From Microbacterium lemovicicum (GTDB taxonomy: Bacteria > Actinomycetota > Actinomycetes > Actinomycetales > Microbacteriaceae), in the NCBI RefSeq assembly GCF_003991875.1, contig NZ_CP031423.1, forward strand, positions 868,001 through 932,000: DNA of 64,000 bases, given 5' to 3'. Positions 45,265-53,656 of this stretch are shown here, piece by piece. A model generated the notes under the pieces. It saw nothing but the letters and a program-made list of their open reading frames with translations. It did no database searches and was not told the DNA's origin. Position 1 is the stretch's first letter; each line of letters starts with the position of its first letter. Made by a program: the position numbers and the translations under genes.

Positions 45265-46266
45265 TCAATCCTTCCGGACGAGGCTCCGCAGGCGACGACC
45301 GAGCTCGACCGGCAGCTCCTCCTGCACGTTGTGCCCCGACACGACGGTCTCGATCGATGCCGTCGGGACGCGTGCGGCGAAGACCGCGGCATCCTCTTCC
45401 GTGACGTAGCCGTGGTCGCCCCGCAGGAGTGTGACGGGTGCCGCGACGGCGGCGAGGTCCTCCCACCCGGCTTCTCCGAGGACAGCCGAGACGGCGTCGT
45501 GCGGCGCGGAGGCGGATGCCGCGGCCTCCGGCTCCGGCGCAGCATCCGGGTGCGGCGCGGCATCCGGCTCCGGCGCGGCAGGCGCAGCCGCGGCGGCTGC
45601 GGCGAGGTGGGCGAAGTGGTGCTTCCACTCGACCCGCCCGTCGGGGCGCACGCGGGAGTTGAGGAAGACGCCGCGCTCGGCGGCGGTGCGCGAGCCCCCG
45701 AGTCCGAAGGCCAGGGCGCGCTCGACGAGCTCGTCGCGGCTGGCCCAGTCGGTCGGTCCGGCGAAGAACTGCCGGATCTGGGAGGCGCCGGCATCGGGGT
45801 CGAGGCCCGGGGTGATGTCGATGACGACGAGCTCGCTCACGAGATCGGGGCGGGATGCCGCGACCGCCGCCGCCGTCAGGCCGCCCAGCGACTGCCCGAC
45901 GAGGAGCTGCGGGGTGTCGGTCCAGGCATCCATTCCCGCGGCGACGTCCGCGGCGAGGAGTCGCGCGACGTAGGCGGCGTCGTCACGCCACGAGGAGTCG
46001 CCGTGCCCGGGGAGGTCGATCGCCAGGGCGGGGAGCCCCATCGCGAGGAGCGTGGTGTCCCACGTGTGGGCGTTCAGCCCCGCGCCGTGCAGCAGCGTCA
46101 CCACGGGCGCGGCACCGGGTGCGTCGGCCGGAGTGGTGCGGATGGCGCTCAGCCGGCGACCGTCCGGAAGGGTCAGCTCGACGCGCTCGCGGTGGGGGAG
46201 CGCGCCGTCGTAGCCGATGTCGGCGGCCTGGGCGGGCAGGAAGGAGAATTCGTCGAAGTCGGTCAC
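45265..46266 (-). CDS. Alpha/beta-hydrolase with low-complexity insert in the cap
   Basis: The 333-residue hydrolase has HGAGLNAHTWD, the nucleophile elbow GQSLGG (Ser126) and a late SGHNVQEELP (catalytic His). Between residues about 221 and 255 lies an Ala/Pro/Glu/Asp-rich stretch built from near repeats, absent from typical family members. GTG 46266 is used; the longer frame runs into the palindromic region beyond. The substrate is unknown. Confidence 0.8.
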   Translation of the reverse strand: MTDFDEFSFLPAQAADIGYDGALPHRERVELTLPDGRRLSAIRTTPADAPGAAPVVTLLHGAGLNAHTWDTTLLAMGLPALAIDLPGHGDSSWRDDAAYVARLLAADVAAGMDAWTDTPQLLVGQSLGGLTAAAVAASRPDLVSELVVIDITPGLDPDAGASQIRQFFAGPTDWASRDELVERALAFGLGGSRTAAERGVFLNSRVRPDGRVEWKHHFAHLAAAAAAAPAAPEPDAAPHPDAAPEPEAAASASAPHDAVSAVLGEAGWEDLAAVAAPVTLLRGDHGYVTEEDAAVFAARVPTASIETVVSGHNVQEELPVELGRRLRSLVRKD

Positions 46267-46330
46267 GCGGCATCCTCGGTGGTGACGGGTCAGGGCCCTC
46301 CATTGTCCCTCTCGCACCCCTTCCGCGACG

Positions 46331-46382
46331 ATGTCCCACTCGCTGCACAACACGCCGATGCCTTCTGCAGAAAGTGGGACAT
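46331..46382. repeat. Spaced palindrome ATGTCCCACT-N32-AGTGGGACAT
   Basis: Perfect 10-bp arms lie at 46331-46340 and 46373-46382 in the divergent gap between the hydrolase and the carboxymuconolactone-decarboxylase-family gene. The size suits either a looped operator or an inserted palindromic repeat. No protein for it is visible. Confidence 0.5.
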
Positions 46383-46436
46383 GAAGAGGGGAGCCGTTCT
46401 GGTCATCCCCACCGGCCGTGCCGGGCCGGGGCTGGA

Positions 46437-46442
46437 TAGGCT
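46437..46442 (+). promoter_or_regulatory. -10 hexamer for the CMD-family gene
   Basis: TAGGCT lies 6 nt before ATG 46449, predicting a leaderless mRNA. Confidence 0.5.
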
Positions 46443-46448
46443 GGCACC

Positions 46449-46925
46449 ATGTCGGATGAACGCCGTGTGCACCTGTCCCGCTCGGCGCCGGAGGCCTACA
46501 AGGCGCTCGAGGCGTTCTCCAAGACGGTCGGCGCCATCGCCACGGCGAACGGCATCGACGATCGCCTGAAGGAGATCGTCCAGCTGCACGCGTCGCAGCT
46601 GAACGGGTGCGCCTACTGCGTGCGGGTGCACGTCGACCGGGCACTGGTCGCGGGTCTCACCGCCGACGAGATCGCGCAGCTGGCCACGTGGCGCGAGTCC
46701 GGCGTGTTCGACGAGCGCGAGCGGGCGGCGCTCGAGCTCGCGGAGGCGTTCACGTTCATCTCCGAGGAGGGCATCCCCGACGCCGTCTACGACCACGTCG
46801 GCGGCATCCTCTCGGAGCAGGAGTATGTCGGGCTGAGCTGGATCCTCATCTCCATCAACGCCTTCAACCGCGTCACCATCGCCGGTCGGTACCCGGTGCC
46901 GCCCCGACCCGCGGCGACCTCCTGA
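46449..46925 (+). CDS. Carboxymuconolactone decarboxylase (AhpD-like) family protein
   Basis: The 158-residue protein has the AhpD-type active site NGCAYCVRVHVD with Cys54, Cys57 and His61. That is the peroxidase-linked CxxC form rather than a true lactone decarboxylase. It likely acts as a small alkylhydroperoxidase or disulfide reductase in the cytoplasm. Its stop overlaps the ATG of a phosphatase gene by one base (TGATG), so the two are coupled. Confidence 0.88.
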   Translation: MSDERRVHLSRSAPEAYKALEAFSKTVGAIATANGIDDRLKEIVQLHASQLNGCAYCVRVHVDRALVAGLTADEIAQLATWRESGVFDERERAALELAEAFTFISEEGIPDAVYDHVGGILSEQEYVGLSWILISINAFNRVTIAGRYPVPPRPAATS

Positions 46926-47644
46926 TGACCGACCAGACACTCGTCCCGGGCGCGATGAACTTCCGCGACGTCGGCGGCCTGCCCGCCGGTGAGGGCCGTA
47001 CCCGCTCCGGCGTGCTCTACCGCTCCGGCAACCTGGCCGCGCTCGAGGAGCCCGGCACCGCCGCCTTCCGCGAGCTGGGGGTGCGCCGCATCATCGACCT
47101 GCGCGACGACGAGGAGGTCGAGCGCTCGCCGAGCCGCGTGGACGGCATGGACCTGCAGATGCAGCGCGTGCCGCTCTACCTCGGATCGATCTCGTCGTTC
47201 TTCCAGAAGGATGCGTCGCTGACGCAGTTCTACCGCGAGATCGTCGAGGACTCCGCCGACCAGGTGGTCGAGGTCGTCCGGAGCGTCCTCGCCGATCAGC
47301 CGGTGCTCGTGCACTGCACGGTCGGCAAGGACCGCACGGGTGTGACCGTGGCGCTGACGCTGCTCGCCGCCGGCGTCGACCAGGAGGCGGTCATCGCCGA
47401 TTACGCGCGCACCGAGTCGATGCTCCCGGTCGAGCGCAACGAGATGATCGTGGCGCGACTGCGGGCGACGTTCCCCGACTCCGAGAACCTCGTGGAGCTG
47501 GCGACCCGCTCGCCCGCCCACATCATGCGCGGGCTGCTCGACGACCTGACGGCGCGCTACGGCGGACCGGTGGAGTACCTCCGCGCGAAGGGCCTCCGCG
47601 ATGACGAGATCGCCGACCTGCGACGGGTGCTCATCGAGCCCTGA
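46925..47644 (+). CDS. Tyrosine-protein phosphatase (DSP/PtpB-like)
   Basis: The 239-residue protein has the P-loop HCTVGKDRTG (Cys131, Arg137) and an N-terminal NFRDVGGLP motif, as in MptpB-like triple-specificity phosphatases. The general base Asp may come from LRDDEEVERSPS. The Lys after Gly in the P-loop (GKDRTG) is characteristic of lipid or phosphoinositide phosphatases. The start ATG 46925 overlaps the CMD gene stop. No secretion signal is seen. Confidence 0.88.
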   Translation: MTDQTLVPGAMNFRDVGGLPAGEGRTRSGVLYRSGNLAALEEPGTAAFRELGVRRIIDLRDDEEVERSPSRVDGMDLQMQRVPLYLGSISSFFQKDASLTQFYREIVEDSADQVVEVVRSVLADQPVLVHCTVGKDRTGVTVALTLLAAGVDQEAVIADYARTESMLPVERNEMIVARLRATFPDSENLVELATRSPAHIMRGLLDDLTARYGGPVEYLRAKGLRDDEIADLRRVLIEP

Positions 47645-47667
47645 TGGCCGTTGGCGACCGATTCGAG

Positions 47668-47686
47668 TGAGGTTAGGCAACCCTTC
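47668..47686 (+). promoter_or_regulatory. Likely IdeR/DtxR iron box
   Basis: The 19-bp site TGAGGTTAGGCAACCCTTC matches the consensus TTAGGTTAGSCTAACCTAA at 14 positions. It covers the -35 region of the SIP-domain gene, whose -10 is TACACT (47698-47703). Binding of the iron-loaded repressor would block transcription. Confidence 0.6.
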
Positions 47687-47712
47687 TCTGCGGCGGGTAC
47701 ACTGAGAACGTC

Positions 47713-48174
47713 ATGTCCTCCGCCGAACACAACGCCAGCCTCTGCCGCACGGTGCGCCACGCGCGCGTGCAGCAGCTGATCACCGCCGACGAGAACGCAC
47801 TCTCGGAGCTGCAGGCCGTCCTCGCGACGCTGCCGATCTGCTCGACCGGCCGGGTGTTCATCGAGGTCCCCGACGCGTCGTGGATCGGCGAGGTGAGCGC
47901 TCCGGCGCGGATGGTCGTGACGTGGCTCGACCGCTCGACCCGCAGCGGTGCACCCGGCACCGGCCGTGCGTGCGCGACCGGCGCGGCGCTGTCCCGCGCC
48001 GTCGCCGCATGGGCCGACGAGATGCTCTGCGCTGAGGACGACGCCACCCGCGTCACCCTGCTCGGTGGCTACCTCGGGACGGCCGACATCGTCGACCACC
48101 TCACCGGCCGCCTCGGCATGACCGCCGACGCCATCCACACGCCGGAGCGCTTCGGTCTCACGACCGCGCGCTGA
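47713..48174 (+). CDS. SIP-domain protein (siderophore-interacting C-terminal domain), stand-alone
   Basis: The 153-residue protein has the C-terminal domain of siderophore-interacting proteins (RVFIEVPDASWIGEV, then TWLDRS and ALSRAVAAWADEM) without the FAD-binding N-terminal domain. Such stand-alone forms occur in actinobacteria. With an iron box directly upstream it is most likely iron-repressed and tied to ferric-siderophore handling. How it works without the flavin domain is unknown. Confidence 0.75.
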   Translation: MSSAEHNASLCRTVRHARVQQLITADENALSELQAVLATLPICSTGRVFIEVPDASWIGEVSAPARMVVTWLDRSTRSGAPGTGRACATGAALSRAVAAWADEMLCAEDDATRVTLLGGYLGTADIVDHLTGRLGMTADAIHTPERFGLTTAR

Positions 48175-48260
48175 CGCACGTCGCCCGCGCTGACGCAACG
48201 CCGCCAGCTGTGACGCACGCCGCCCGCTGGTGCCCGCCATCCGCGCGCTGACGCACGCCC
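48166..48260. repeat. Degenerate 20-bp tandem repeats around GCGCTGACGCACG
   Basis: Four copies of the core (C/T)G(C/T)GCTGACGCA(C)CG-like unit follow in tandem from the 3' end of the SIP-domain gene into the gap. The repeats overlap its last codons. Confidence 0.5.
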
Positions 48261-48267
48261 TCTGCGG

Positions 48268-48723
48268 TCAGGACCCGCGCGGGACGTAGTTGCCGTTCTC
48301 CAGGCCGGCCTCGATCTCGAACCGGTTGCGCAGCGGGTTCCGCCCCGAGAGCGAGTACAGCACCGGCATGAGGAAGCCGTAGCGGCGCCACTGCCGCGCG
48401 TGCACGGCTTCGTGCGCGATGATCGCGTCGGTCACGGGCTCGTCGCCGGTCAGGAAGCAGTCCCCGACGCAGACGCCGCCCCGCGGAAAAGCCCACGACG
48501 GGAGTCCGCGGAAGACCCAGAGCCCGCCCCGGCGCTCGATGCGCCCCGTGCTCCACAGCGTGCCCCATGCCCAGCCGACGGTGCGGCCGTACCAGAGGCC
48601 GACCCGGCTCACGGGGGAGTCAAGCAGAGCGTTCGGGATCATCCGCTCGATGCGCTTTCCGCGGGCGACGGCGCGATCGGCGTCGGCGCGCCACGAGCGC
48701 GGGGGCGTCGGGATCGGGCTCAC
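48268..48723 (-). CDS. Small protein with HEAVH zinc-metallopeptidase-like motif
   Basis: The 151-residue protein shows IIAHEAVHARQWRRYGF, a possible HExxH zinc site, followed by GRNPLRNRFEIEAGLENGNY where a Glu could complete the site. GTG 48723 overlaps the arginase gene stop (GTGA). Similar stand-alone HEAVH proteins in Microbacteriaceae are annotated as hypothetical. Whether it is a protease is unproven. Confidence 0.6.
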   Translation of the reverse strand: MSPIPTPPRSWRADADRAVARGKRIERMIPNALLDSPVSRVGLWYGRTVGWAWGTLWSTGRIERRGGLWVFRGLPSWAFPRGGVCVGDCFLTGDEPVTDAIIAHEAVHARQWRRYGFLMPVLYSLSGRNPLRNRFEIEAGLENGNYVPRGS

Positions 48724-49535
48724 GCGAGCGCCCCGACCAGGCGCAGGATCGCGCCGAGGTCCTCGACGGCTGCCTCGGGTGAGGAGGGCGAGAATTCCGT
48801 GAGGGATGCCCCGGCCAGCGGCATCCGCTCGCGCACCGCCTTGATCGCCGCGACCACCTGAGCCACCGTCGCCCCGAAGGGGACGGGGTAGGTGAGTGCG
48901 CCCATCTCGCCGGGATCGAGCACGTCGAGGTCGACGTGGATGTACACGCGGGCAGCACCCGTGGCGGAGACGGCGTCGGCAAGCGCGGCGGGGTCGGCGA
49001 GGTCGTCGACGCTGAGTACCGTCATCCCGGTCGCCGAGACGTAGAGCTCTTCGCCGAGGTCGAACTCGCGCGTGCCGGCCAGCACCACGCGGTCGGGCGT
49101 GATGACCTCGGCCGGAAGGCTCAGCACGTCGGCGCCTTCGCCGAGGATGGCGCGCAGCACCATGCCGTGGAACGCGCCGGAGTCCGACGTCTCGGGGGAG
49201 TTCAGGTCGGCGTGCGCGTCGAGCCACACCACCGCCAGGTCGGGACCGGCGACCGCGCCCACCCCCGCGAGGGTGACACCGCAGTCGCCGCCGATGACGA
49301 CCACGGGCTCGTCCGCCTCGGCGACGGCCTCCTCGATCGCCGTGCGGACGCGGGTGAGCGAGCTGAGGCGCCGCACGCCCGACTCCAGGCTCTCGCCGGC
49401 CTCGGCGGGCACGTCGATGACGGTGGTCGTGGCACGGGGCAGGTCGCCCGCGATGGCGAGCGCGCCGTCGATGAGCTGCATCGCGCGGGAGGACGACGAG
49501 CCCTGCCACTGCGGCGCGACGATGAATCGGGTCAT
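48720..49535 (-). CDS. Arginase/agmatinase/formimidoylglutamase-family protein
   Basis: The 271-residue ureohydrolase has the metal motifs GGDCGV, DAHADLN and HVDLDVLDP, plus Glu in TEFSPSS in place of the typical Glu-Phe. The binuclear manganese site is complete except for minor changes, so it should hydrolyse a guanidino or formimino substrate, but which one is unclear. CAGGAT lies 6 nt before ATG 49535. It is the first gene of a pair with the HEAVH protein. Confidence 0.85.
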   Translation of the reverse strand: MTRFIVAPQWQGSSSSRAMQLIDGALAIAGDLPRATTTVIDVPAEAGESLESGVRRLSSLTRVRTAIEEAVAEADEPVVVIGGDCGVTLAGVGAVAGPDLAVVWLDAHADLNSPETSDSGAFHGMVLRAILGEGADVLSLPAEVITPDRVVLAGTREFDLGEELYVSATGMTVLSVDDLADPAALADAVSATGAARVYIHVDLDVLDPGEMGALTYPVPFGATVAQVVAAIKAVRERMPLAGASLTEFSPSSPEAAVEDLGAILRLVGALA

Positions 49536-49614
49536 GGGCTCATCCTGCCCCACCCCGCACGAGCGCCGAGGCCGCTCCGCGCAGGGCGAACACGGCCGCC
49601 CCGTCACGCCGGCG

Positions 49615-49699
49615 AACGGCGACGGGCATGCCCGCAGACGGCGACCGGCACGCCCGGAAACAGCGACGGGCGCCGCCCCCCGAGGAGCGACGCCCGTCG
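49615..49699. repeat. Imperfect 22-bp direct repeats ending in a terminator hairpin after pspA
   Basis: Three copies of (A)ACGGCGACGGGCATGCCCG-like units run from 49615. They end in the inverted repeat CGACGGGCG/CGCCCGTCG (49664-49672 and 49691-49699). The hairpin lies 15 nt past the pspA stop (minus strand). Confidence 0.5.
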
Positions 49700-49713
49700 A
49701 ACGGGTCAGTGCG

Positions 49714-50457
49714 TCAGCTCTGGCCGCTCTCGATCGCGGCCGGAGCCTGTCCGCCCTTGAGCGCGGCGAGACGGGCCTCGACCTCGGTCAGCTCGCCGAC
49801 GTCTTCGAGCTGGTTGAACTGCGCGTCCAGGCTCGACGCGGCCAGCTCCTGCTTGCCGGCGGCGAGCGCCTCCTGGCGGCGGATCTTGTCCTCGAACCGG
49901 CCCAGCTCGCTGGTCGGGTCCATGACGTCGATCGACTTGACGGCGTCGACGACCTTGTTCTGCGCCTCGGCGGTCTTGGCTCGGGCCATCAGCTCGGAGC
50001 GCTTCGACTTCAGCTGCTCCAGCTTCTGCTTCATGCCGTTGAGGCCGTCCTTCAGCTGGTCGACGACCTGCGTCTGCGTCGCGATCTGCGGAGCCGTGGC
50101 GCGCGCCTCGTTCTCCTCGCTGATCTGACGCTGCAGGGCGATCTTCGCCAGGTTGTCGAACTTGTCGGCGTCGGCGGTGTTGCCCGCGCGGCGCAGCTCG
50201 TCGGCCTTGCGACTGGCGGCGAGGGCCTTGTTGCCCCACTCGGTCGCCGCCTGGACGTCCTCGGCGTGGTCGCGCTCGAGCAGGCGCAGGTTGCCGATCG
50301 TCTCGGCGATGGCCGACTCGGCGTCGGCGATGTTGTTGGAGAAGTCGCGCACGAGCTGGTCGAGCATCTTCTGGGGGTCCTCGGCGGAGTCGAGCATGGA
50401 GTTGATGTTCGCCTTCAGGAGGGTCGAGATGCGACCGAAGATGGACTGCTTTGCCAT
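49714..50457 (-). CDS. pspA: PspA/IM30-family protein
   Basis: The 247-residue protein is an extended coiled coil (residues 15-220) starting KQSIFGRISTLLKANINSMLDSAEDPQKMLDQLVRDF, the standard PspA N-terminus. It forms membrane-associated ESCRT-III-like polymers that protect the envelope. AGGAAGG precedes the ATG. The TPM gene lies directly upstream on the same strand; actinobacterial pspA is often paired with it. No Rv2743c-like partner is visible. Confidence 0.92.
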   Translation of the reverse strand: MAKQSIFGRISTLLKANINSMLDSAEDPQKMLDQLVRDFSNNIADAESAIAETIGNLRLLERDHAEDVQAATEWGNKALAASRKADELRRAGNTADADKFDNLAKIALQRQISEENEARATAPQIATQTQVVDQLKDGLNGMKQKLEQLKSKRSELMARAKTAEAQNKVVDAVKSIDVMDPTSELGRFEDKIRRQEALAAGKQELAASSLDAQFNQLEDVGELTEVEARLAALKGGQAPAAIESGQS

Positions 50458-50541
50458 CGGGTTTCCTTCCTATTCGTGGGAGAGGTCGAGAAGTGGATCA
50501 GGACGAGGGATGCCGCACCGGGGCGGCGACGGGAGTGCGGC

Positions 50542-52584
50542 TCAGAAGCGGCCACCTCCTCGGCGAGCACGGGTGCCGCCCCCGCCGAAGCTGCCGGGAC
50601 GCATGCCGCCGGACGACCGGCCTCCGCCGCCCCCGCCGAACATGCCACCGAGCCCGCCCGAGCCGCCCAGGCCGCCTGATCCGCCGGAGCGCCCGCCGCC
50701 GAGCATGGAGTTGATGACGATGCCGCCCAGCACGGCGCCCAGCATGCCGCCGCCGGAGTTTCCGCCGCCCTGGCCGCCGCCCAGCATCCCGCCGAGTCCG
50801 CCCCCGCCGCCGAAGGCGCCGACGTCGTCCTGAGCGCGCTGGATGGCCTCCGCCGCCAGCTGCGCCGAGCGCTGCGCCTGCTGCAGCGCCTGCGCGGGGT
50901 CGACCGCCTGCAGCTGCTGCGCCTGCACCAGCGAGGCGCCGGCTTCGGCCAGCCGCGTGCGCGCTTCGGCGCCGACGGCACCGCGCCGTGCCGTGATGTA
51001 GTCCTCGGCGGCCGAGACCTGCGCCTGCGCCTGCAGGATGGTCTGACCGACCTGCTGACGGGCGCGCTCGGCCTGAGCTGCGGCATCCCGCACACCCTGG
51101 GTGACCGCGTCGATCTCGGTGTTCGCCGCCTGCAGCGACTCGAGCGTCTGCAGCGGGCGCTTGTCGGAGCCGTTGCTCGTCGCCCGGGCGGCGTCCACGC
51201 GCTGGCGCGTCGAGGCGATCGCCGCGGCGACGCGCCCGTCGGCGTCGGGGAGTGTCGCGGCGGTCGCCATGTCGGTCTCGAGCTCGGCGAGGAGAGACGT
51301 GATGCCCGCGTCGGCGGCCGCGAGGTCGGCGCCGAGCTTGTCGACGGCCTGCTCGAGCAGCACCGCCTGCGCGACGGCGTCCTCTGCGGCACGGATGCCC
51401 ACGGCCGCCTCGCCGCCGCGTCCGGCGCCGATGTCGGTCTCGGCCTCCGTCAGTCGCGCGTCGGCGAACGCGATGCGCTCGCGCGCCTGATCGGGGTTGT
51501 CGGCGATCGTGGCCAGGGCATCCGCGGAGTAGCGCGCGGTGAGGGCGGTGAGGGATGCTTCCGAGCCGGCGATGCCGGCGGCCGCCGTCTCCCGCGCCTC
51601 CCGCACGCGCGCGAGCGCCTCCGGAGCGTTCTGCTCCAGCTTGCGCAGCTCGTCGAACGCCTCGGCCTTCTCATCCAGACCGTCGTTGGCCTCGCGGCAC
51701 AGCTGGATGATCTGCTCGTTCCAGGCGCGCGTCTGCTCCTCGGCGTCGGGCACCTCGTCATCGAGCTGCTGCTTCAGCGTGAAGGCCTGGGTGAGGTTCT
51801 GCGACGCGCGGGCGAGAGCCTGCTCGAACTCGGCGGTCGCGGCATCCCCGAACTGCGCCTTGGCGAAGCCGAGCTCCTGCTCGCTCGTCTTGACGGCGTC
51901 GTCGGTGGCGACCAGCGCGGACGACGCCTCGCGGGCGAGATCCGCGGTGGAGATCTGCGGGGGACCGGCGGGCGCGGTGACCGACGGACGACGCCGCCTC
52001 CGGATGAGCCAGATGACGCCGCCGATCACCAGAGCGATGACGACCACCACGAGGATGCCGGTGATGACCCCGCCCCCGTCGGCACCGGTCGGGCTCGCAC
52101 CGCCGCCGGCCGTGCCGAGCAGCTGGTCGATGGTGCCGGCGGCCGTCGTGGCCGCGCCGATCCAGTCGCCGGCGGTGAGCTGCGGCTTGACGGCGTCCTC
52201 GACCTGGCTCACCTGCGGGACGCTCAGCGGCCCGCTGCTGTCGGCGGAGAGGTAGAACTGGCGGGAGTCGACGGCGACGGCCAGCAGATACTGCTTGGGT
52301 CCGAGGCCGTTGTCGTTGGCGAGCTGGTTGGCCCACGCCTCGCTGTCGTCCGGAGACGTGAAGGTGTCGACGTAGACCACGAAGATGTCGACACCGGTGG
52401 TGCGGTAGGTCTCGGTCATCCTCGTGCTGAGGTCGATCGCCTCCTGATCCGTGAGGACGCCCGCCTCATCGGTGATGTAGGAGTCGGCCAGCGGAGGCGG
52501 GGGAGTGGCGGAGGCCGCCGTCGCCGCTCCGGTGAAGACGATCGCGAGCGCCGCGGCGAGCGACACCGCCCAGCGAGCACGCAT
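50542..52584 (-). CDS. TPM-domain protein with signal peptide, coiled coil and Gly-rich tail
   Basis: The 680-residue protein has a signal peptide (residues 1-26), a TPM domain (ADSYITDEAGVLTDQEAIDLSTRM, to about 140), a transmembrane helix near 170-195, a long helical region (210-600) and a Gly-rich tail with repeated GGxGG runs. The TPM domain would lie outside and the coiled coil inside. Together with PspA it may form an envelope-stress module. Start is ATG 52584. Confidence 0.85.
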   Translation of the reverse strand: MRARWAVSLAAALAIVFTGAATAASATPPPPLADSYITDEAGVLTDQEAIDLSTRMTETYRTTGVDIFVVYVDTFTSPDDSEAWANQLANDNGLGPKQYLLAVAVDSRQFYLSADSSGPLSVPQVSQVEDAVKPQLTAGDWIGAATTAAGTIDQLLGTAGGGASPTGADGGGVITGILVVVVIALVIGGVIWLIRRRRRPSVTAPAGPPQISTADLAREASSALVATDDAVKTSEQELGFAKAQFGDAATAEFEQALARASQNLTQAFTLKQQLDDEVPDAEEQTRAWNEQIIQLCREANDGLDEKAEAFDELRKLEQNAPEALARVREARETAAAGIAGSEASLTALTARYSADALATIADNPDQARERIAFADARLTEAETDIGAGRGGEAAVGIRAAEDAVAQAVLLEQAVDKLGADLAAADAGITSLLAELETDMATAATLPDADGRVAAAIASTRQRVDAARATSNGSDKRPLQTLESLQAANTEIDAVTQGVRDAAAQAERARQQVGQTILQAQAQVSAAEDYITARRGAVGAEARTRLAEAGASLVQAQQLQAVDPAQALQQAQRSAQLAAEAIQRAQDDVGAFGGGGGLGGMLGGGQGGGNSGGGMLGAVLGGIVINSMLGGGRSGGSGGLGGSGGLGGMFGGGGGGRSSGGMRPGSFGGGGTRARRGGGRF

Positions 52585-52767
52585 CGACTCCTCCTCCGCG
52601 GGGACTCCACAGCCGTCCCTCCGCCCGAGTCTATTGACGGACCGCTTCCCGCGGGAAGCGAGGGCGGCGGCTTGACGGGGCGGACGACCCCCGGTAGGCG
52701 CTCACCCGGCGGGTCCGGCCTCCGCCCGGGTGCGCGGCGGCTACGCTCGCCCGGTCGGGAGGGGCGC

Positions 52768-53601
52768 ATGGACGATCGGTACGGCTCGGATGTGCTGGCC
52801 AAGGGCTGGCGCGAGAAGGCCGCGAAGGTGCTCGCGCGCGTGCCGGCGGAGCGCGACCTCGTGGTCGAGGTGGCGGCCGACGGCTACTGCGGCGCCGTCG
52901 TGCGGGTCGGCTCGAGCCTTGTGGAGCTCGAGGACCGAAACGGCAGGCGACGCCAGTTCCCGCTGGGCGCGGGCTTCCTGATCGACGGTGCCGACGTGAT
53001 CCTCGTGCCGCCCGCTCCGAAGGCTCCGGCCGCTCCGGCCCGGACGGCGTCGGGTTCGTTCGCGGCGCCCGACTCGCGGGCCCGCGTCGCCCGCGCCAGC
53101 CGCATCTGGGTCGAGGGGCGCCACGATGCCGAGCTCGTCGAGAAGGTCTGGGGCGACGACCTGCGCGCAGAGGGCGTGGTCGTCGAATACCTGCAGGGCG
53201 TCGACCTGCTCGACCAGGCGCTCGCCGACGATCCGCCGTCCGCCGAGCGGCGCTACGGCGTGCTGGTGGACCACCTGGTGCCCGGCTCGAAGGAGACGCG
53301 CCTCGTCGAGGCCACGCTGCGGGGCCCGCACGGCCGCCACCTGCGCGTCGTCGGGCATCCCTACATCGACGTCTGGCAGTGCGTGCTGCCCCGCGCCGTC
53401 GGCATCCAGCGATGGCCGGAGGTGCCGCGCGGCATCGAGTTCAAGGTCGGCGTGTGCCGCGCCCTCGGCTGGCCGGCGCGCGACCAGGCGGACATCGCCC
53501 GGGCGTGGAAGCGCATCCTCGGCAGCGTGACCTCATACCGCGACCTCGAGCCGAGTCTGCTCGGACGCGTCGAGGAGCTGATCGACTTCGTGACGGCCTG
53601 A
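52768..53601 (+). CDS. DUF3097 domain-containing protein
   Basis: The 277-residue protein belongs to DUF3097, common in actinobacteria. It shows RIWVEGRHDAELVEKVWGDDLR (a TOPRIM-like start, about residues 112-134) and VEYLQGVDLL and GVLVDHLVPGSKE. The TOPRIM-like pattern suggests nucleic acid work, but no function is established. Start ATG 52768 follows TACGCT (52742) and GGGAGGGG. It is divergent from the TPM gene. Confidence 0.82.
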   Translation: MDDRYGSDVLAKGWREKAAKVLARVPAERDLVVEVAADGYCGAVVRVGSSLVELEDRNGRRRQFPLGAGFLIDGADVILVPPAPKAPAAPARTASGSFAAPDSRARVARASRIWVEGRHDAELVEKVWGDDLRAEGVVVEYLQGVDLLDQALADDPPSAERRYGVLVDHLVPGSKETRLVEATLRGPHGRHLRVVGHPYIDVWQCVLPRAVGIQRWPEVPRGIEFKVGVCRALGWPARDQADIARAWKRILGSVTSYRDLEPSLLGRVEELIDFVTA

Positions 53602-53644
53602 TCCCCGCGGAGCACGCGCGGCGGGCCCGCTCCATGGCGGTCGT

Positions 53645-53650
53645 TACCCT
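53645..53650 (+). promoter_or_regulatory. -10 hexamer for leaderless trmB
   Basis: TACCCT lies 6 nt before GTG 53657. Confidence 0.5.
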
Positions 53651-53656
53651 GGAAGG

